DNA from: Lentzea indica | Lineage (GTDB): Bacteria > Actinomycetota > Actinomycetes > Mycobacteriales > Pseudonocardiaceae | DNA: 43,097 nt | Reading direction: 5' to 3' | Assembly (NCBI RefSeq): GCF_012184385.1 | Contig: NZ_VSRL01000055.1 | Location: forward strand, 1-43,097 | Notes under the pieces: generated by a model | Databases searched by the model: none | What the model was told of the DNA's origin: nothing | Seen by the model: only the letters and a program-made list of their open reading frames with translations | Shown: one piece after another, positions 8,875-16,905 of the stretch | Position numbering within the stretch: position 1 is the first letter of the stretch | Layout of the letters: each line of letters starts with the position of its first letter | Made by a program: the position numbers and the translations under genes

Positions 8875-9958
8875 AGACCCACACCCGATCTACGAGCAGG
8901 TGCGCGCGCTAGGACCGCTCGTGCGTGACAGCGGCATGTGGGCGACAACGAGCCACTCGCTGTCGAACAAGATCCTGCGCAATCAGCGTTTCGGCGTCCG
9001 GTACTCCGACGGCACGTATCCGGGCGGCGGCCTGCTGCCCGAGTCGTTCCTGGAGACGGACCCACCGGACCACACCAGGCTGCGCAGGCTCGCCATGCCC
9101 GCGTTCAGCCCGAAGAAGATCGACGAGTACCGGACTCGCGTCGAGAAGGTCGCGGAGTCGCTGCTGGACGCCGACGAGTTCGACCTGATCGCCGACTTCG
9201 CCGCACCGCTGCCGATCGCGGTGATCAGCGATCTGCTCGGCATTCCGGACTCCGACACCGCCGAGTTCGCCGACTACGGCGCGCTCGTCGCCGCCTCGTT
9301 CGACAGCGGCGTCACCCCGGAGATGGCGCATGCCAACGACAAGGTGCTCGAGTTGTTCGAGCGGCTCATCGCCGAGCGCCGCGCGCGGCCGGGCGACGAC
9401 GTGATCAGCTCGCTGGTGGCGGCCGAGGCGGAGAAGAAGCTCACCGCGCAGGAGGTGATGGGCACGCTGGTGCTGCTGCTGGTCGCCGGGTTCGAGACCA
9501 CGGTGAACCTGATCGGCAACGGCACGCGGGCACTGCTCGACCACCCGGCGCAGTGGGCGCTGTTCAAAGCCAACCCCGGCCTCGCGCCCGATGTCGTCGA
9601 GGAGACGCTGCGCTGGGCGGCCCCGGTGCAGATGACCAGCCGCATCGCCCACGAACAGGTCGGCGAGATCGGCAAGGACGAGCTGGTCAACATCATCATC
9701 GGCGCGGCGAACCGCGACCCGGACGTCTACCCGGAGGCGCACAGGTTCGACGTGATGCGGGTGCAGAAGCCGGAGCACCTCGCGTTCTCCAGCGGCATCC
9801 ACTACTGCCTGGGCGCGACGCTCGCGCGCATGGAGGGCGACGTGGCGTTCCGCGCGCTGGCTCGCCGGATGCCGGACCTGAAGCAGGCGGGCCCGGTGAC
9901 GTTCCGCGACTCGGTGGTGATCCGGGGCTTGAAGTCCTTCCCGGTCAGCCGGTCTTGA
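8846..9958 (+). CDS. Cytochrome P450
   Basis: Heme-thiolate monooxygenase, 370 aa, slightly shorter than the usual 400. The I-helix motif AGFETT (214-219) lies where the oxygen-activating acid/threonine pair is expected. The K-helix ExxR is E253/R256, and the heme loop FSSGIHYCLG has C321 as iron ligand. ATG 8846-8848 has a strong GAGGGGG ribosome site. No ferredoxin or reductase gene is nearby, so electrons must come from elsewhere. The 3' end overlaps the potD 3' end by 14 bases tail to tail. Substrate unknown. Confidence 0.95.
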   Translation: MTFEQLTGHEDPHPIYEQVRALGPLVRDSGMWATTSHSLSNKILRNQRFGVRYSDGTYPGGGLLPESFLETDPPDHTRLRRLAMPAFSPKKIDEYRTRVEKVAESLLDADEFDLIADFAAPLPIAVISDLLGIPDSDTAEFADYGALVAASFDSGVTPEMAHANDKVLELFERLIAERRARPGDDVISSLVAAEAEKKLTAQEVMGTLVLLLVAGFETTVNLIGNGTRALLDHPAQWALFKANPGLAPDVVEETLRWAAPVQMTSRIAHEQVGEIGKDELVNIIIGAANRDPDVYPEAHRFDVMRVQKPEHLAFSSGIHYCLGATLARMEGDVAFRALARRMPDLKQAGPVTFRDSVVIRGLKSFPVSRS

Positions 9959-11084
9959 CCTTCGTCCAGGCGTCGGCGTACCGCGCCTCGACGTCGCCGC
10001 CGAGGTCCTTGGTGAACGGGAGCTTCTTCAGCTGTTCCTCCGGCGGGTAGACCACCGGGTCGTTCAGCAGATCCTTGTCGATCAACGGCTTCGCGGCGAC
10101 GTTGGGGCTGCCGTACCGAACGGCGTTGGACAGCGCCGCACCCGTTTCCGGGCCAAGGATGTAGTCGATGAACCGGTGCGCGTTCTCGGCGTGCGGCGCG
10201 TCTTTCGGGATGACGAGCAAGTCCACGTAGGACAGTCCGCCCTCCGCCGGGATGGCGTAGCCGATGTCGTCGTTGGTCTCTCGCGCCTGGAACGCGTCAC
10301 CGGAGTACGCCTGGGCGAGCCGCACCTGACCGGACGTCAGCGGCTCGATCACGTCGGAGGTGATCTGCCCGAGCTTCTTCTTCAACGACAGCAGGAAGTT
10401 CGCCGCGTCGTCGATCTGCTTCGCGTCGGTGGTGTTCGGGTCGTGGCCGAGCTTCAGCAGGCCGATCGCCATGCCGTCACGTGCCTCGTCGAGGATCGAG
10501 CTGCGGCCCTGCGCGTTCGGCAGGTCGTAGGCGTCGAAGCCGGTGACCTCTCCGCCGATCTGCGACTTCGAGTACGCGAGACCGGTCGTGCCCCACGCCC
10601 ACGGGACGGAGTACCTGTTGCCGGCGTCGTACTCGGCCTCCACGAACCGCTGCTCCAGGTTCTTGAGGTTCGGGATCGCGTCGTGGTCCAGTGGCTGGAG
10701 CAAGCCGGACCGCAGGAAGCGGCGCAGGAAGTTGTCGCTCGGCACCACCAGGTCATATCCGGCCTGGCCGGACGCGATCTTGGCTTCCATCTCGTCGTTG
10801 GTGGAGAAGTTGTCGTACGTGACCTCGATGCCGGACGCGGACGTGAAGCCCGGCAACGTCTCCGGCGAGATGTAGTCGGTCCAGTTGTAAAAGTTGACCG
10901 CGGGCTCGTTCTTCAGGTTCGCGGCCTTCCCGGCACCGCTGGGGCCGCCGGTGTTCGTGGGCGCCGGGCCGACGGCGCAGGCGGCGAGCGCGAAGAACGT
11001 CATCGAGCTCAGCATCGTCCGCCGGGTCACCCTCGGGCTGTCGACGTCCCACAGCCTGGCGATCCGGACCTTCCGTTCAGCCAT
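9945..11084 (-). CDS. potD: Polyamine-type ABC transporter substrate-binding lipoprotein, PotD-like
   Basis: Extracytoplasmic binding protein of the importer, 379 aa. The N-terminus carries a twin arginine (TRRTML) before the hydrophobic stretch and a lipobox ending FALAAC, so it may be a Tat-exported lipoprotein. The mature part begins with the PotD-typical FYNWTDYI. I chose ATG 11082-11084, which overlaps the potA stop by 8 bases; the frame is open for another 116 codons upstream but only as an antiparallel shadow of potA. The stop is inside the convergent P450 end. Confidence 0.93.
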   Translation of the reverse strand: MAERKVRIARLWDVDSPRVTRRTMLSSMTFFALAACAVGPAPTNTGGPSGAGKAANLKNEPAVNFYNWTDYISPETLPGFTSASGIEVTYDNFSTNDEMEAKIASGQAGYDLVVPSDNFLRRFLRSGLLQPLDHDAIPNLKNLEQRFVEAEYDAGNRYSVPWAWGTTGLAYSKSQIGGEVTGFDAYDLPNAQGRSSILDEARDGMAIGLLKLGHDPNTTDAKQIDDAANFLLSLKKKLGQITSDVIEPLTSGQVRLAQAYSGDAFQARETNDDIGYAIPAEGGLSYVDLLVIPKDAPHAENAHRFIDYILGPETGAALSNAVRYGSPNVAAKPLIDKDLLNDPVVYPPEEQLKKLPFTKDLGGDVEARYADAWTKVKTG

Positions 11085-12144
11085 CCGCTTTCTCCAGCAT
11101 GACGGTGAACTCGGGGTCCCACGCCATGCGCACCGGCTGGCCAGGAGCGCCGGCGTCGTCGATGCGCTGGGCGTGCTGCACGAACGCCACCAGCTCGCCG
11201 CCAGGAGTGTCGACCACGAACTGCGTGGACACGCCCGTGTAGACGACGTCGTGGACCACGCCTTGAAGCACGCACCAGCCGGTCGGCGGCTCGGCGTTGT
11301 CGTTGAAGAGGTGCACCTTCTCGGGGCGCACGGTCGCGGCGACCTTCTGGCCGTGGCTGACGCTTCCGGAGAACCGGGCGCGCAGCCGGGTGGCGCCAGG
11401 AGCCGAGAGTTCGGCGAACTCACCGTCCACACCAGACACTTCGGCGTCGAGGATGTTGGACGTGCCGATGAAACCGGCGACGAACCTGGTGGCGGGGCGT
11501 TCGTAGACGTCCTCGGGGTAGCCGACCTGCTCGATCTTGCCCGCGTTCATGACAGCGATGCGGTGCGACAGGACCAGCGCCTCTTCCTGGTCGTGCGTGA
11601 CGTAGAGGAACGTCGTGCCAACCTCGCGCTGGATGCGCATGAGCTCGATTTGCAACTCCTTGCGGAGCTTGGCGTCGAGCGCACCGAGCGGTTCGTCCAG
11701 CAAAAGCAGCCGCGGACCAGCCGCGAGCGCACGGGCGATGGCGACGCGCTGCTGCTGACCGCCCGACAGCTGGGCCGGCCTGCGCTTCGTGAACTGGGAC
11801 AGCCGTACGAGTTCGAGGTGCTCGCCGACGCGCTTCTTCACCTCGTCGCTGCGGATCTTCTTGCGGCGCAGGCCGTAGGCAACGTTGTCCCACACCGACA
11901 TGTGCGGGAACAGCGCGTACGACTGGAAGACGGTGTTGACGTCCCGCCGGTACGGAGGGACGCCCACCATGTCGTTGCCGTCGAGCTCGATGCGGCCCTC
12001 GTCGGGGTCGACGAACCCGGCGATCATGCGCAGGACCGTGGTCTTGCCGCAGCCGGACGGACCGAGCACCGAGAAGAACTCGCCCTCGTGGACGTTCAGC
12101 GAGACGCCGTCGACCGCCACCTGGTCGGAGAAGCGTTTGCGCAC
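11077..12144 (-). CDS. potA: ABC transporter ATP-binding protein, PotA-like
   Basis: ATPase that drives the polyamine-type importer, 355 aa. It has Walker A GPSGCGKTT, Q loop, signature LSGGQQQRVAIA, Walker B LLLLDEPLGALD and the H loop VTHDQEEA, followed by a C-terminal TOBE-type regulatory region from about residue 235. Start GTG 12142-12144 is the only ATG/GTG/TTG in the open region: 24 further codons are open upstream without a standard start. Members often begin a few residues earlier, so a rare CTG at about 12132-12156 is not excluded. First gene of the potA-potD unit. Confidence 0.93.
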   Translation of the reverse strand: MRKRFSDQVAVDGVSLNVHEGEFFSVLGPSGCGKTTVLRMIAGFVDPDEGRIELDGNDMVGVPPYRRDVNTVFQSYALFPHMSVWDNVAYGLRRKKIRSDEVKKRVGEHLELVRLSQFTKRRPAQLSGGQQQRVAIARALAAGPRLLLLDEPLGALDAKLRKELQIELMRIQREVGTTFLYVTHDQEEALVLSHRIAVMNAGKIEQVGYPEDVYERPATRFVAGFIGTSNILDAEVSGVDGEFAELSAPGATRLRARFSGSVSHGQKVAATVRPEKVHLFNDNAEPPTGWCVLQGVVHDVVYTGVSTQFVVDTPGGELVAFVQHAQRIDDAGAPGQPVRMAWDPEFTVMLEKADG

Positions 12145-12370
12145 CCCGTGCAGACCGATCTCGACGGGGGCGAACGTGTCCGGGGTGGAGGCCTCCGCAG
12201 GAGAGAAGACCGGTCAAGTCGAGGCGCCTTCGAAGATCGAACGGGTGTGGCCGCGCTGAGCGTAACGGCGCACGACCTCGCCGGTAAGCCGCGCGCGCGA
12301 CCTCACACATCCGGACTCACTCACATGTGCGACGATGACCTCGTAATCCGGATGAGCAGTGGAGGAAACC

Positions 12371-12628
12371 GTGGCTTCGTCCTCGGAACTGGACAAGCGT
12401 CCTGCCGTCGACCCTCACGAGGAGCCGTCGCACGAGTGGGGCTGGCACGGCACGCTGCCCAAGGCCACCCGCATCGCCGGCTGGGCCTCCGCGGTCTTCT
12501 GCTTCCTGATGCTGATCGGCAACCACCACGGTCAGACCGAGAACGTCTACCTCGTCGTCACCGGTGTGGTCATCATCGCGCTGCTGGTGTGGGACGCCGC
12601 TCGTCGCCGGACGTCCTGGCGCCGCTAG
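12371..12628 (+). CDS. DUF2631 family membrane protein
   Basis: An 85-aa protein with a polar N-terminus (SHEWGWHG) and two hydrophobic segments near the C-terminus, ending in a basic WDAARRR tail. This matches DUF2631, whose mycobacterial member Rv2876 lies in the same neighbourhood downstream of dxr. GTG 12371-12373 follows a clear GGAGGA site at 12361-12366; an upstream GTG at 12359 would start before that site and is less likely. Its stop abuts the stop of the next gene. Function unknown. Confidence 0.85.
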   Translation: MASSSELDKRPAVDPHEEPSHEWGWHGTLPKATRIAGWASAVFCFLMLIGNHHGQTENVYLVVTGVVIIALLVWDAARRRTSWRR

Positions 12629-13531
12629 CTAGACCACCAGCACGATCTTGCCCAGGGTGCGACCCGTCTCGCCCAGGGCATGCGACTTTCCGGCGTCTTC
12701 GAGCGGGAACGTCGCGTCGACGTGGACCCTGAGCTCACCGGACTCGACGAGCGCGGTGATCGCCTCCAGTCCCGCGCGGTCGGGCTCGACCAGGATCGGG
12801 CTGGTCCTGATGTCGTCACGGATCGCGCTGTCCACTCCGGACGGCACGCCGACGAACAGCCCGCCGGGACGCACCGACGCCGGTGACGCGCCACCGACCA
12901 GGTCGACGAACACGTCGATGTCGCTGCCGTCGTAGTTCCCCCGCGTGTAGTCGATCACCTCGTCGGCGCCGAGGTCCTTCAGGAACGTGTGTTTGGGCTC
13001 ACGCGCGGTACCGATGACGTACGCGCCGCGCGCCTTCGCGATCTGGACCGCGAGGTGGCCGACGCCACCCGCCGCAGCCGTGACCAGCACCTTCTCGCCC
13101 GCCCGCACGTCGGCCGTGTCGACGAGGATCTGCCACGCGGTGAGCGCGGCCAGCGGAAGACCGGCCGCCTCGACGTGCGTGAGGTTCTTCGGCTTCTTCG
13201 CGAAGTGGCGGGACGGCGCGGTGACGTACTCGGCGTAGGCGTTCGCGGCGTGCGGGAAGCGCGGCATGCCGTAGACCTCGTCGCCGGCCTTGAGGGTCGT
13301 GACGCCGAAGCCGACCTCCTCGACGACGCCGGAGACGTCCCAGCCGAGAACCAGCGGCAGAGTCTGCATGCCCGCCATGCCACCACCGTCGCGGGTCTTC
13401 CAGTCGACCGGGTTCACGCCGGCCGCGTGCACCCTGACCAGCACCTCCGTCGGAAGCGGGGTGGGCTTGGGAAGGTCGGTGAGGGTGAGGACTTCGGCGC
13501 CGCCGAACTCGTTCTGAGTGATCGCTCGCAT
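12629..13531 (-). CDS. NADP-dependent zinc-free quinone oxidoreductase (MDR family)
   Basis: Medium-chain reductase of the quinone oxidoreductase branch, 300 aa. It has the GroES-like N-domain, with GWDVSGVVEEVG and GDEVYG, and the Rossmann motif AAAGGVGHLAVQIAK near residue 150. The zinc-ligand cysteines of alcohol dehydrogenases are absent. ATG 13529-13531 is the natural start (MRAITQNEFG); the open frame extends 12 more codons upstream. It is divergent from an HxlR regulator, the arrangement known for Corynebacterium qor2/qorR. Likely role: reduction of quinones or reactive carbonyls under thiol stress. Confidence 0.92.
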   Translation of the reverse strand: MRAITQNEFGGAEVLTLTDLPKPTPLPTEVLVRVHAAGVNPVDWKTRDGGGMAGMQTLPLVLGWDVSGVVEEVGFGVTTLKAGDEVYGMPRFPHAANAYAEYVTAPSRHFAKKPKNLTHVEAAGLPLAALTAWQILVDTADVRAGEKVLVTAAAGGVGHLAVQIAKARGAYVIGTAREPKHTFLKDLGADEVIDYTRGNYDGSDIDVFVDLVGGASPASVRPGGLFVGVPSGVDSAIRDDIRTSPILVEPDRAGLEAITALVESGELRVHVDATFPLEDAGKSHALGETGRTLGKIVLVV

Positions 13532-13571
13532 GCGTACTAGCTTGAGAGAGCTGGTCTCCATTGACAATTAG

Positions 13572-13596
13572 GCACTGGATAGTGCACTAGGTACCT
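13572..13596. promoter_or_regulatory. Operator-like palindromes between qor and hxlR
   Basis: The 80-base divergent gap contains a perfect 10-bp palindrome at 13580-13589, an adjoining perfect 8-bp palindrome AGGTACCT at 13589-13596, and a 5-bp inverted pair GCACT/AGTGC (13572-13576, 13581-13585). A TTGACA hexamer at 13561-13566 faces the HxlR gene. These are good candidates for HxlR binding sites; binding is inferred. Confidence 0.5.
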
Positions 13597-13611
13597 GATA
13601 GAAACTATGCC

Positions 13612-13998
13612 GTGATCAGGGACGTTTACCTCAAGATGTGCCCGTGCCGCGACCTGCTGGACATGGTCGCATCGAAGTGGACGGCTCTAGCGATCGGCGC
13701 GTTGGAGGACGGGCCCAAGAGGTTCGGCGAGCTGAAGCGCCGGTTGGAGGGCGTCAGCCAGAAGATGCTCACACAGACGTTGCGCACGTTGGAGCGCGAT
13801 GGGCTCGTCACGCGCACGGTCTACCCCTCGGTGCCGTTGCGCGTCGAATACGAGCTGACAGAGCTCGGTCGCAGCGTCACCGAACCTCTGGCCGCGTTGC
13901 GATCGTGGGCACAGCGGAACTACGAGTCGGTCGCCGAAGCGCGGGAGACGTTCGACAACTCGGAGCCGCTCGGCCTGGAGCCCGCCAAGGCCCGCTGA
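13612..13998 (+). CDS. HxlR (DUF24) family redox-type regulator
   Basis: A 128-aa winged-helix regulator starting at GTG 13612. The family core is clear: DMVASKWTALAIGAL, then PKRFGELKRRLEGVSQK as recognition helix and the wing LVTRTVYPSVP. The N-terminus contains CPCR (Cys 10 and 12), placed like the sensing cysteine of thiol-switch members such as HypR, YodB and QorR. It probably controls the divergent quinone oxidoreductase in response to electrophiles or oxidants. Its stop lies 7 bases from the convergent kinase stop. Confidence 0.92.
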   Translation: MIRDVYLKMCPCRDLLDMVASKWTALAIGALEDGPKRFGELKRRLEGVSQKMLTQTLRTLERDGLVTRTVYPSVPLRVEYELTELGRSVTEPLAALRSWAQRNYESVAEARETFDNSEPLGLEPAKAR

Positions 13999-14005
13999 CC
14001 GGCGG

Positions 14006-15564
14006 TCACTGGACGGTCCACCCGAACTGCCACTCCAGCTTGTACCCCTCGCAGTTCGCATGGATCGAGTCGAAGTGGGTGCCGTTGAACAGGCAGCGGT
14101 ACAGCGGCAGCGACGGGGTGTCGGACGGCTTCTGCGTGAAGATGTAACCGAGAGTTCCAAGCACCGTCTGTCCCTCGCAGGTCGAGGAGGGCGACGTCAT
14201 GTGGTCCTCGGAGTTGTTGATGCGGCAGGCGTACAGCGGCTTGGCGTTCGGTTCGGGCTCTGCCAGCAGTTTGCCGAGCCCTCCGGTGGGTTCAACGCTG
14301 AAGCCAGCGGGAGCGCCCACGCTCGAAGTGCCGCTGAAGTGGAAGGTGCCGTTCTTGAGATGCCGGTTCAGCGCGAGCGTCTGCCGTGGCGGCTTCGGTT
14401 GCGTCGTCGGCTGAGGCTGGCCCGGTTGCGTGGTCTGGGTGGGCTTCGGACTGCTCACCGCCTGACTGGACGGTGCGGCACTGCTGCTCGGCGGTGCGCT
14501 GCTGCTCGACGGCGTGCTGCTCGCCGTCGACGACGGCTGTTCCGAGCTCGGCCGCTGCTGCGCGGCGGCGGCCTGACCCTGCTGGGTCTCCGGCTTGAGG
14601 ATGAACACCGCGGCGAGCGCGATGACCACGACCGCGGCCGCGCGCCGGCGAACACCCCGATCTTCTTGCGGGACTTGGGCTTCTCCTCGTCCCAGTCCCC
14701 GAGGGTCGGAGTGTTCGGCGCGACGTAGCTGGTGACCGGCTCGATGACGACGGTCTCTTCGGACGCCGTCAGCGGCTTGACCACCGTGGTGCGGCCGCTG
14801 AGCCGCTCCCGCAGCTGGGCCGCCGTGAGACGCCGGGTCTCGTCCTGGGCGAGCAGCGCCATGATCGTGTCGCCGAGCGGGCCCCTGGTGCGCTGGAGGA
14901 CCGGCTCCTCGTACATGATCGCGTGCATCGTGGCCGCGGTCGTGTCGCGGTGGAACGGCGCGCGGCCCTCCACGGCGTGGAACATGGTGGCGCCCAACGC
15001 CCACAGGTCGCTCGCCGGCGACGGCTGCTTGCCCGCGAACAGTTCCGGCGCCATGTAACCGGGCGAGCCCATGATGCCGCCGGTCGCCGTGAGACCAGGA
15101 TCGTCCATCGCACGGGCGATGCCGAAGTCCGCGAGCTTCACCCGGCCATCAGGCAGCACCATGATGTTGCTGGGCTTGACGTCCCGATGCACGATGCCCG
15201 CCGCGTGCGCCGCCTCCAGCGCGTTCAGCGTCTGCAGGCCGATGTCGGCGACCTGGTCCTCGGTGAGGCTCTGCCGGGTCATCACCTCGGACAGCGTGGG
15301 CGCCTCGACCAGTTCCATGACCAGGTACGTGACGCCGTGCTCGACGATCACGTCGTAGATGCCGACGACGTTCGGGCTGTTCAGGCGCCCGGCCGTGCGG
15401 GCTTCGCGCAGCACGCGCTCGGTCTCGGTGGTGCGCAGCTCTTTGAGCGCGACCTGCCGCCCGATGACCCGGTCCTCGGCCAGCCAGACGATCCCCATGC
15501 CGCCCCGGCCGAGCTCTCTGATCGTCGCGTATCTGCCCGCGACCAGTCTGGTTGGTTCCCCCAC
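14006..15564 (-). CDS. Ser/Thr protein kinase, single-pass membrane receptor (frameshifted in this sequence)
   Basis: PknB-type receptor kinase. The kinase domain (about 11-265) has GRGGMG, K41, HRDVKPSN with D128, DFG at 146-148 and SPGYMAPE. A juxtamembrane part, one membrane helix, a Ser/Pro/Thr-rich stalk and an ectodomain of two related repeats follow, each with PLYxC and CEG motifs. The reading frame breaks in a GC run at 14632-14650. Adding one base there joins kinase and membrane helix into 519 aa and the total length becomes divisible by three, so I treat it as one gene with a probable sequencing deletion. GTG 15562-15564 is the best start. Confidence 0.85.
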
Positions 15565-15681
15565 GGAGCCGCATGGTAGCCGGACGGTTTTATCGACTGA
15601 CTTCCTGTCCGCCTCTGTCCGCTGACACTCAAATCGGGCGAAGATCGAACTGCTCGGCATCGCGGCCATCGCGATCGTCTC

Positions 15682-16123
15682 GTGGCGGGGGGAGTCGGCG
15701 CGACCGTTCTCCTGATCAGCAAGCGCGACGCCGCCAGCCACGGCGCCAAACCGCTTCCGAACTGCGACACCATCTCCAGCAAGATCAAGGATCTGCCGAC
15801 ACGCGAGTCCGATCGAGTTCGAGTTCTCGGTCAGCACCATCGACGAGGAGCGCGTCGAATTCCAGAAGTACCTCGACGCGGGCTATGCCCGAGCGACGAA
15901 GGACGGCCCGCACGACGGTGATGCGGCATGGACTCGCAACATCGGTGACGGCAGCTATTGCTCGCTGGTCGTCCTCGACAGCAACGCCACGTTCAGAATC
16001 GACCTCAGAGATCCCCCGCTGGCCGACGACCCGCAAAGCCCGGTCGAGCCGGAGTGGCTGTGCCAGACCTCTGTCCGCCTGATGTGGCTGGAGTTCTACC
16101 TCCTCCTCGCCAAGGGTGCGTGA
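15682..16123 (+). pseudogene. Small membrane-anchored protein of unknown function, out of frame
   Basis: Two open frames join here. The first (GTG 15682) encodes a hydrophobic segment followed by NCDTISSKI and KDLPTRES. From about 15805 a frame one base further on encodes IEFEFSVSTIDEERV, SYCSLVV and PEWLCQTSVRLMW to the stop at 16121-16123. Removing one base restores 146 aa. A further frame upstream of 15682 also reads as a membrane helix (from about 15641), so a second shift is possible. It resembles the short secreted or lipoprotein ligands found beside kinases in actinobacteria, but I do not recognise the family. It could be a decayed gene or sequencing errors. Confidence 0.55.
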
Positions 16124-16125
16124 CC

Positions 16126-16141
16126 GTCAGCCTTCAGCGGC
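16126..16141. repeat. 16-bp direct repeat, vapC-side copy
   Basis: These 16 bases are identical, in the same orientation, to 16890-16905. This copy holds the last four codons and stop of vapC. The other copy holds the last four codons and stop of rlmN, so both proteins end AAEG. Together the copies bracket the vapBC module. Confidence 0.8.
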
Positions 16142-16564
16142 GACAGCGTCGCCCCACGGGTCGAGCAAGGTGATGCCTGTGTTGACAAAATCCTTGGTGT
16201 TGCGTGTGGCCAAGCAGGCGGCGAGGCGTCGGCAGATCGCAGCGATCTGTGCATCGGCCATGCTGATCGGACACCCCTGCTCTTCACGCGCTGCGGCGAT
16301 CTCGCCGTAGTACACGGCTGCCACACCGTCGAACGGCAGGATTTGCCCCTGGAAGTCTTCGGTCAGAAGTTCCGAAACCTTGACCGCCAGCGCGGTCTTG
16401 CGCTGGCCGTCCGGCATTCGCTCGATCCCATATGCGAGCTCGGCGGCTGTCACAGCGGTGATGAAGACTTCATCGGCCGGATACCGGTCCACCCAGCGGA
16501 CCACATCGTCGTTCGGAACTCGCCACATCAGTTCGGAAACGACGTTGGTGTCAAGAACGATCAC
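16127..16564 (-). CDS. vapC: VapC/FitB-type PIN-domain toxin
   Basis: Ribonuclease toxin of a type II toxin-antitoxin pair, 145 aa. The PIN acidic residues are all present: D5 (LDTN), E42 (AAEL), D104 (MADAQIAA) and D125 after TRNTK. GTG 16562-16564 overlaps the antitoxin stop (GTGA), the normal coupled arrangement. The C-terminal codons lie within a 16-bp repeat shared with the rlmN 3' end. RNA target unknown. Confidence 0.93.
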   Translation of the reverse strand: MIVLDTNVVSELMWRVPNDDVVRWVDRYPADEVFITAVTAAELAYGIERMPDGQRKTALAVKVSELLTEDFQGQILPFDGVAAVYYGEIAAAREEQGCPISMADAQIAAICRRLAACLATRNTKDFVNTGITLLDPWGDAVAAEG

Positions 16565-16806
16565 TCGGGAAACTCCGCTGCTCGTGCCAGCTCCGTGCGC
16601 TGCGGAGGTTCGAGCGATACGTCGTCGACATCGGCGAAGCGCTGCCGGATTCTCGATCCCATGCCCGGACCTGACTCGGACCTGGTCAACGCTGCGGCGA
16701 GGATCGCACGCACCTCGGCCTCCATCGATCGCCCGTGCTCAGCCGCACGAATCCTCAGCTTCGCCTTCAGACTCTCGTCGAAGTCGCGGATCGTAAGGAC
16801 CGCCAT
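16561..16806 (-). CDS. vapB: VapB/FitA-like ribbon-helix-helix antitoxin
   Basis: An 81-aa antitoxin. The N-terminal Arc-type domain starts AVLTIRDFDE and continues to EAEVRAILAAAL; the acidic C-terminal tail would bind the toxin. ATG 16804-16806 has a strong GGAGGTG ribosome site. It normally autoregulates with the toxin, and an inverted repeat just upstream (16846-16870) is a candidate operator. Confidence 0.92.
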   Translation of the reverse strand: MAVLTIRDFDESLKAKLRIRAAEHGRSMEAEVRAILAAALTRSESGPGMGSRIRQRFADVDDVSLEPPQRTELARAAEFPE

Positions 16807-16845
16807 GATCCACCTCCGATGCTGTCACTGCAGTCAATGCTAGCA

Positions 16846-16870
16846 CCGCAGGTGATACTGACACCTGCGG
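16846..16870. promoter_or_regulatory. Inverted repeat upstream of vapBC, downstream of rlmN
   Basis: A perfect 9-bp inverted repeat (16846-16854 with 16862-16870, 7-base spacer) lies 40 bases before the vapB start and 20 bases after the rlmN stop. It may be the VapBC operator or a weak terminator for rlmN; there is no T tract. Confidence 0.5.
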
Positions 16871-16889
16871 CAGCCAGCCAGACGTTCGA

Positions 16890-16905
16890 GTCAGCCTTCA
16901 GCGGC
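16890..16905. repeat. 16-bp direct repeat, rlmN-side copy
   Basis: Exact partner of 16126-16141. It covers the rlmN stop and its last four codons. The interval between the two copies is the vapBC module plus its upstream palindrome. Confidence 0.8.

Noticed and set aside
14632..14650. Programmed −1 frameshift in the kinase gene
   Set aside because: No slippery heptamer is apparent, and identical one-base losses occur in rpsB, rpsP and the VOC gene, so error is more likely.
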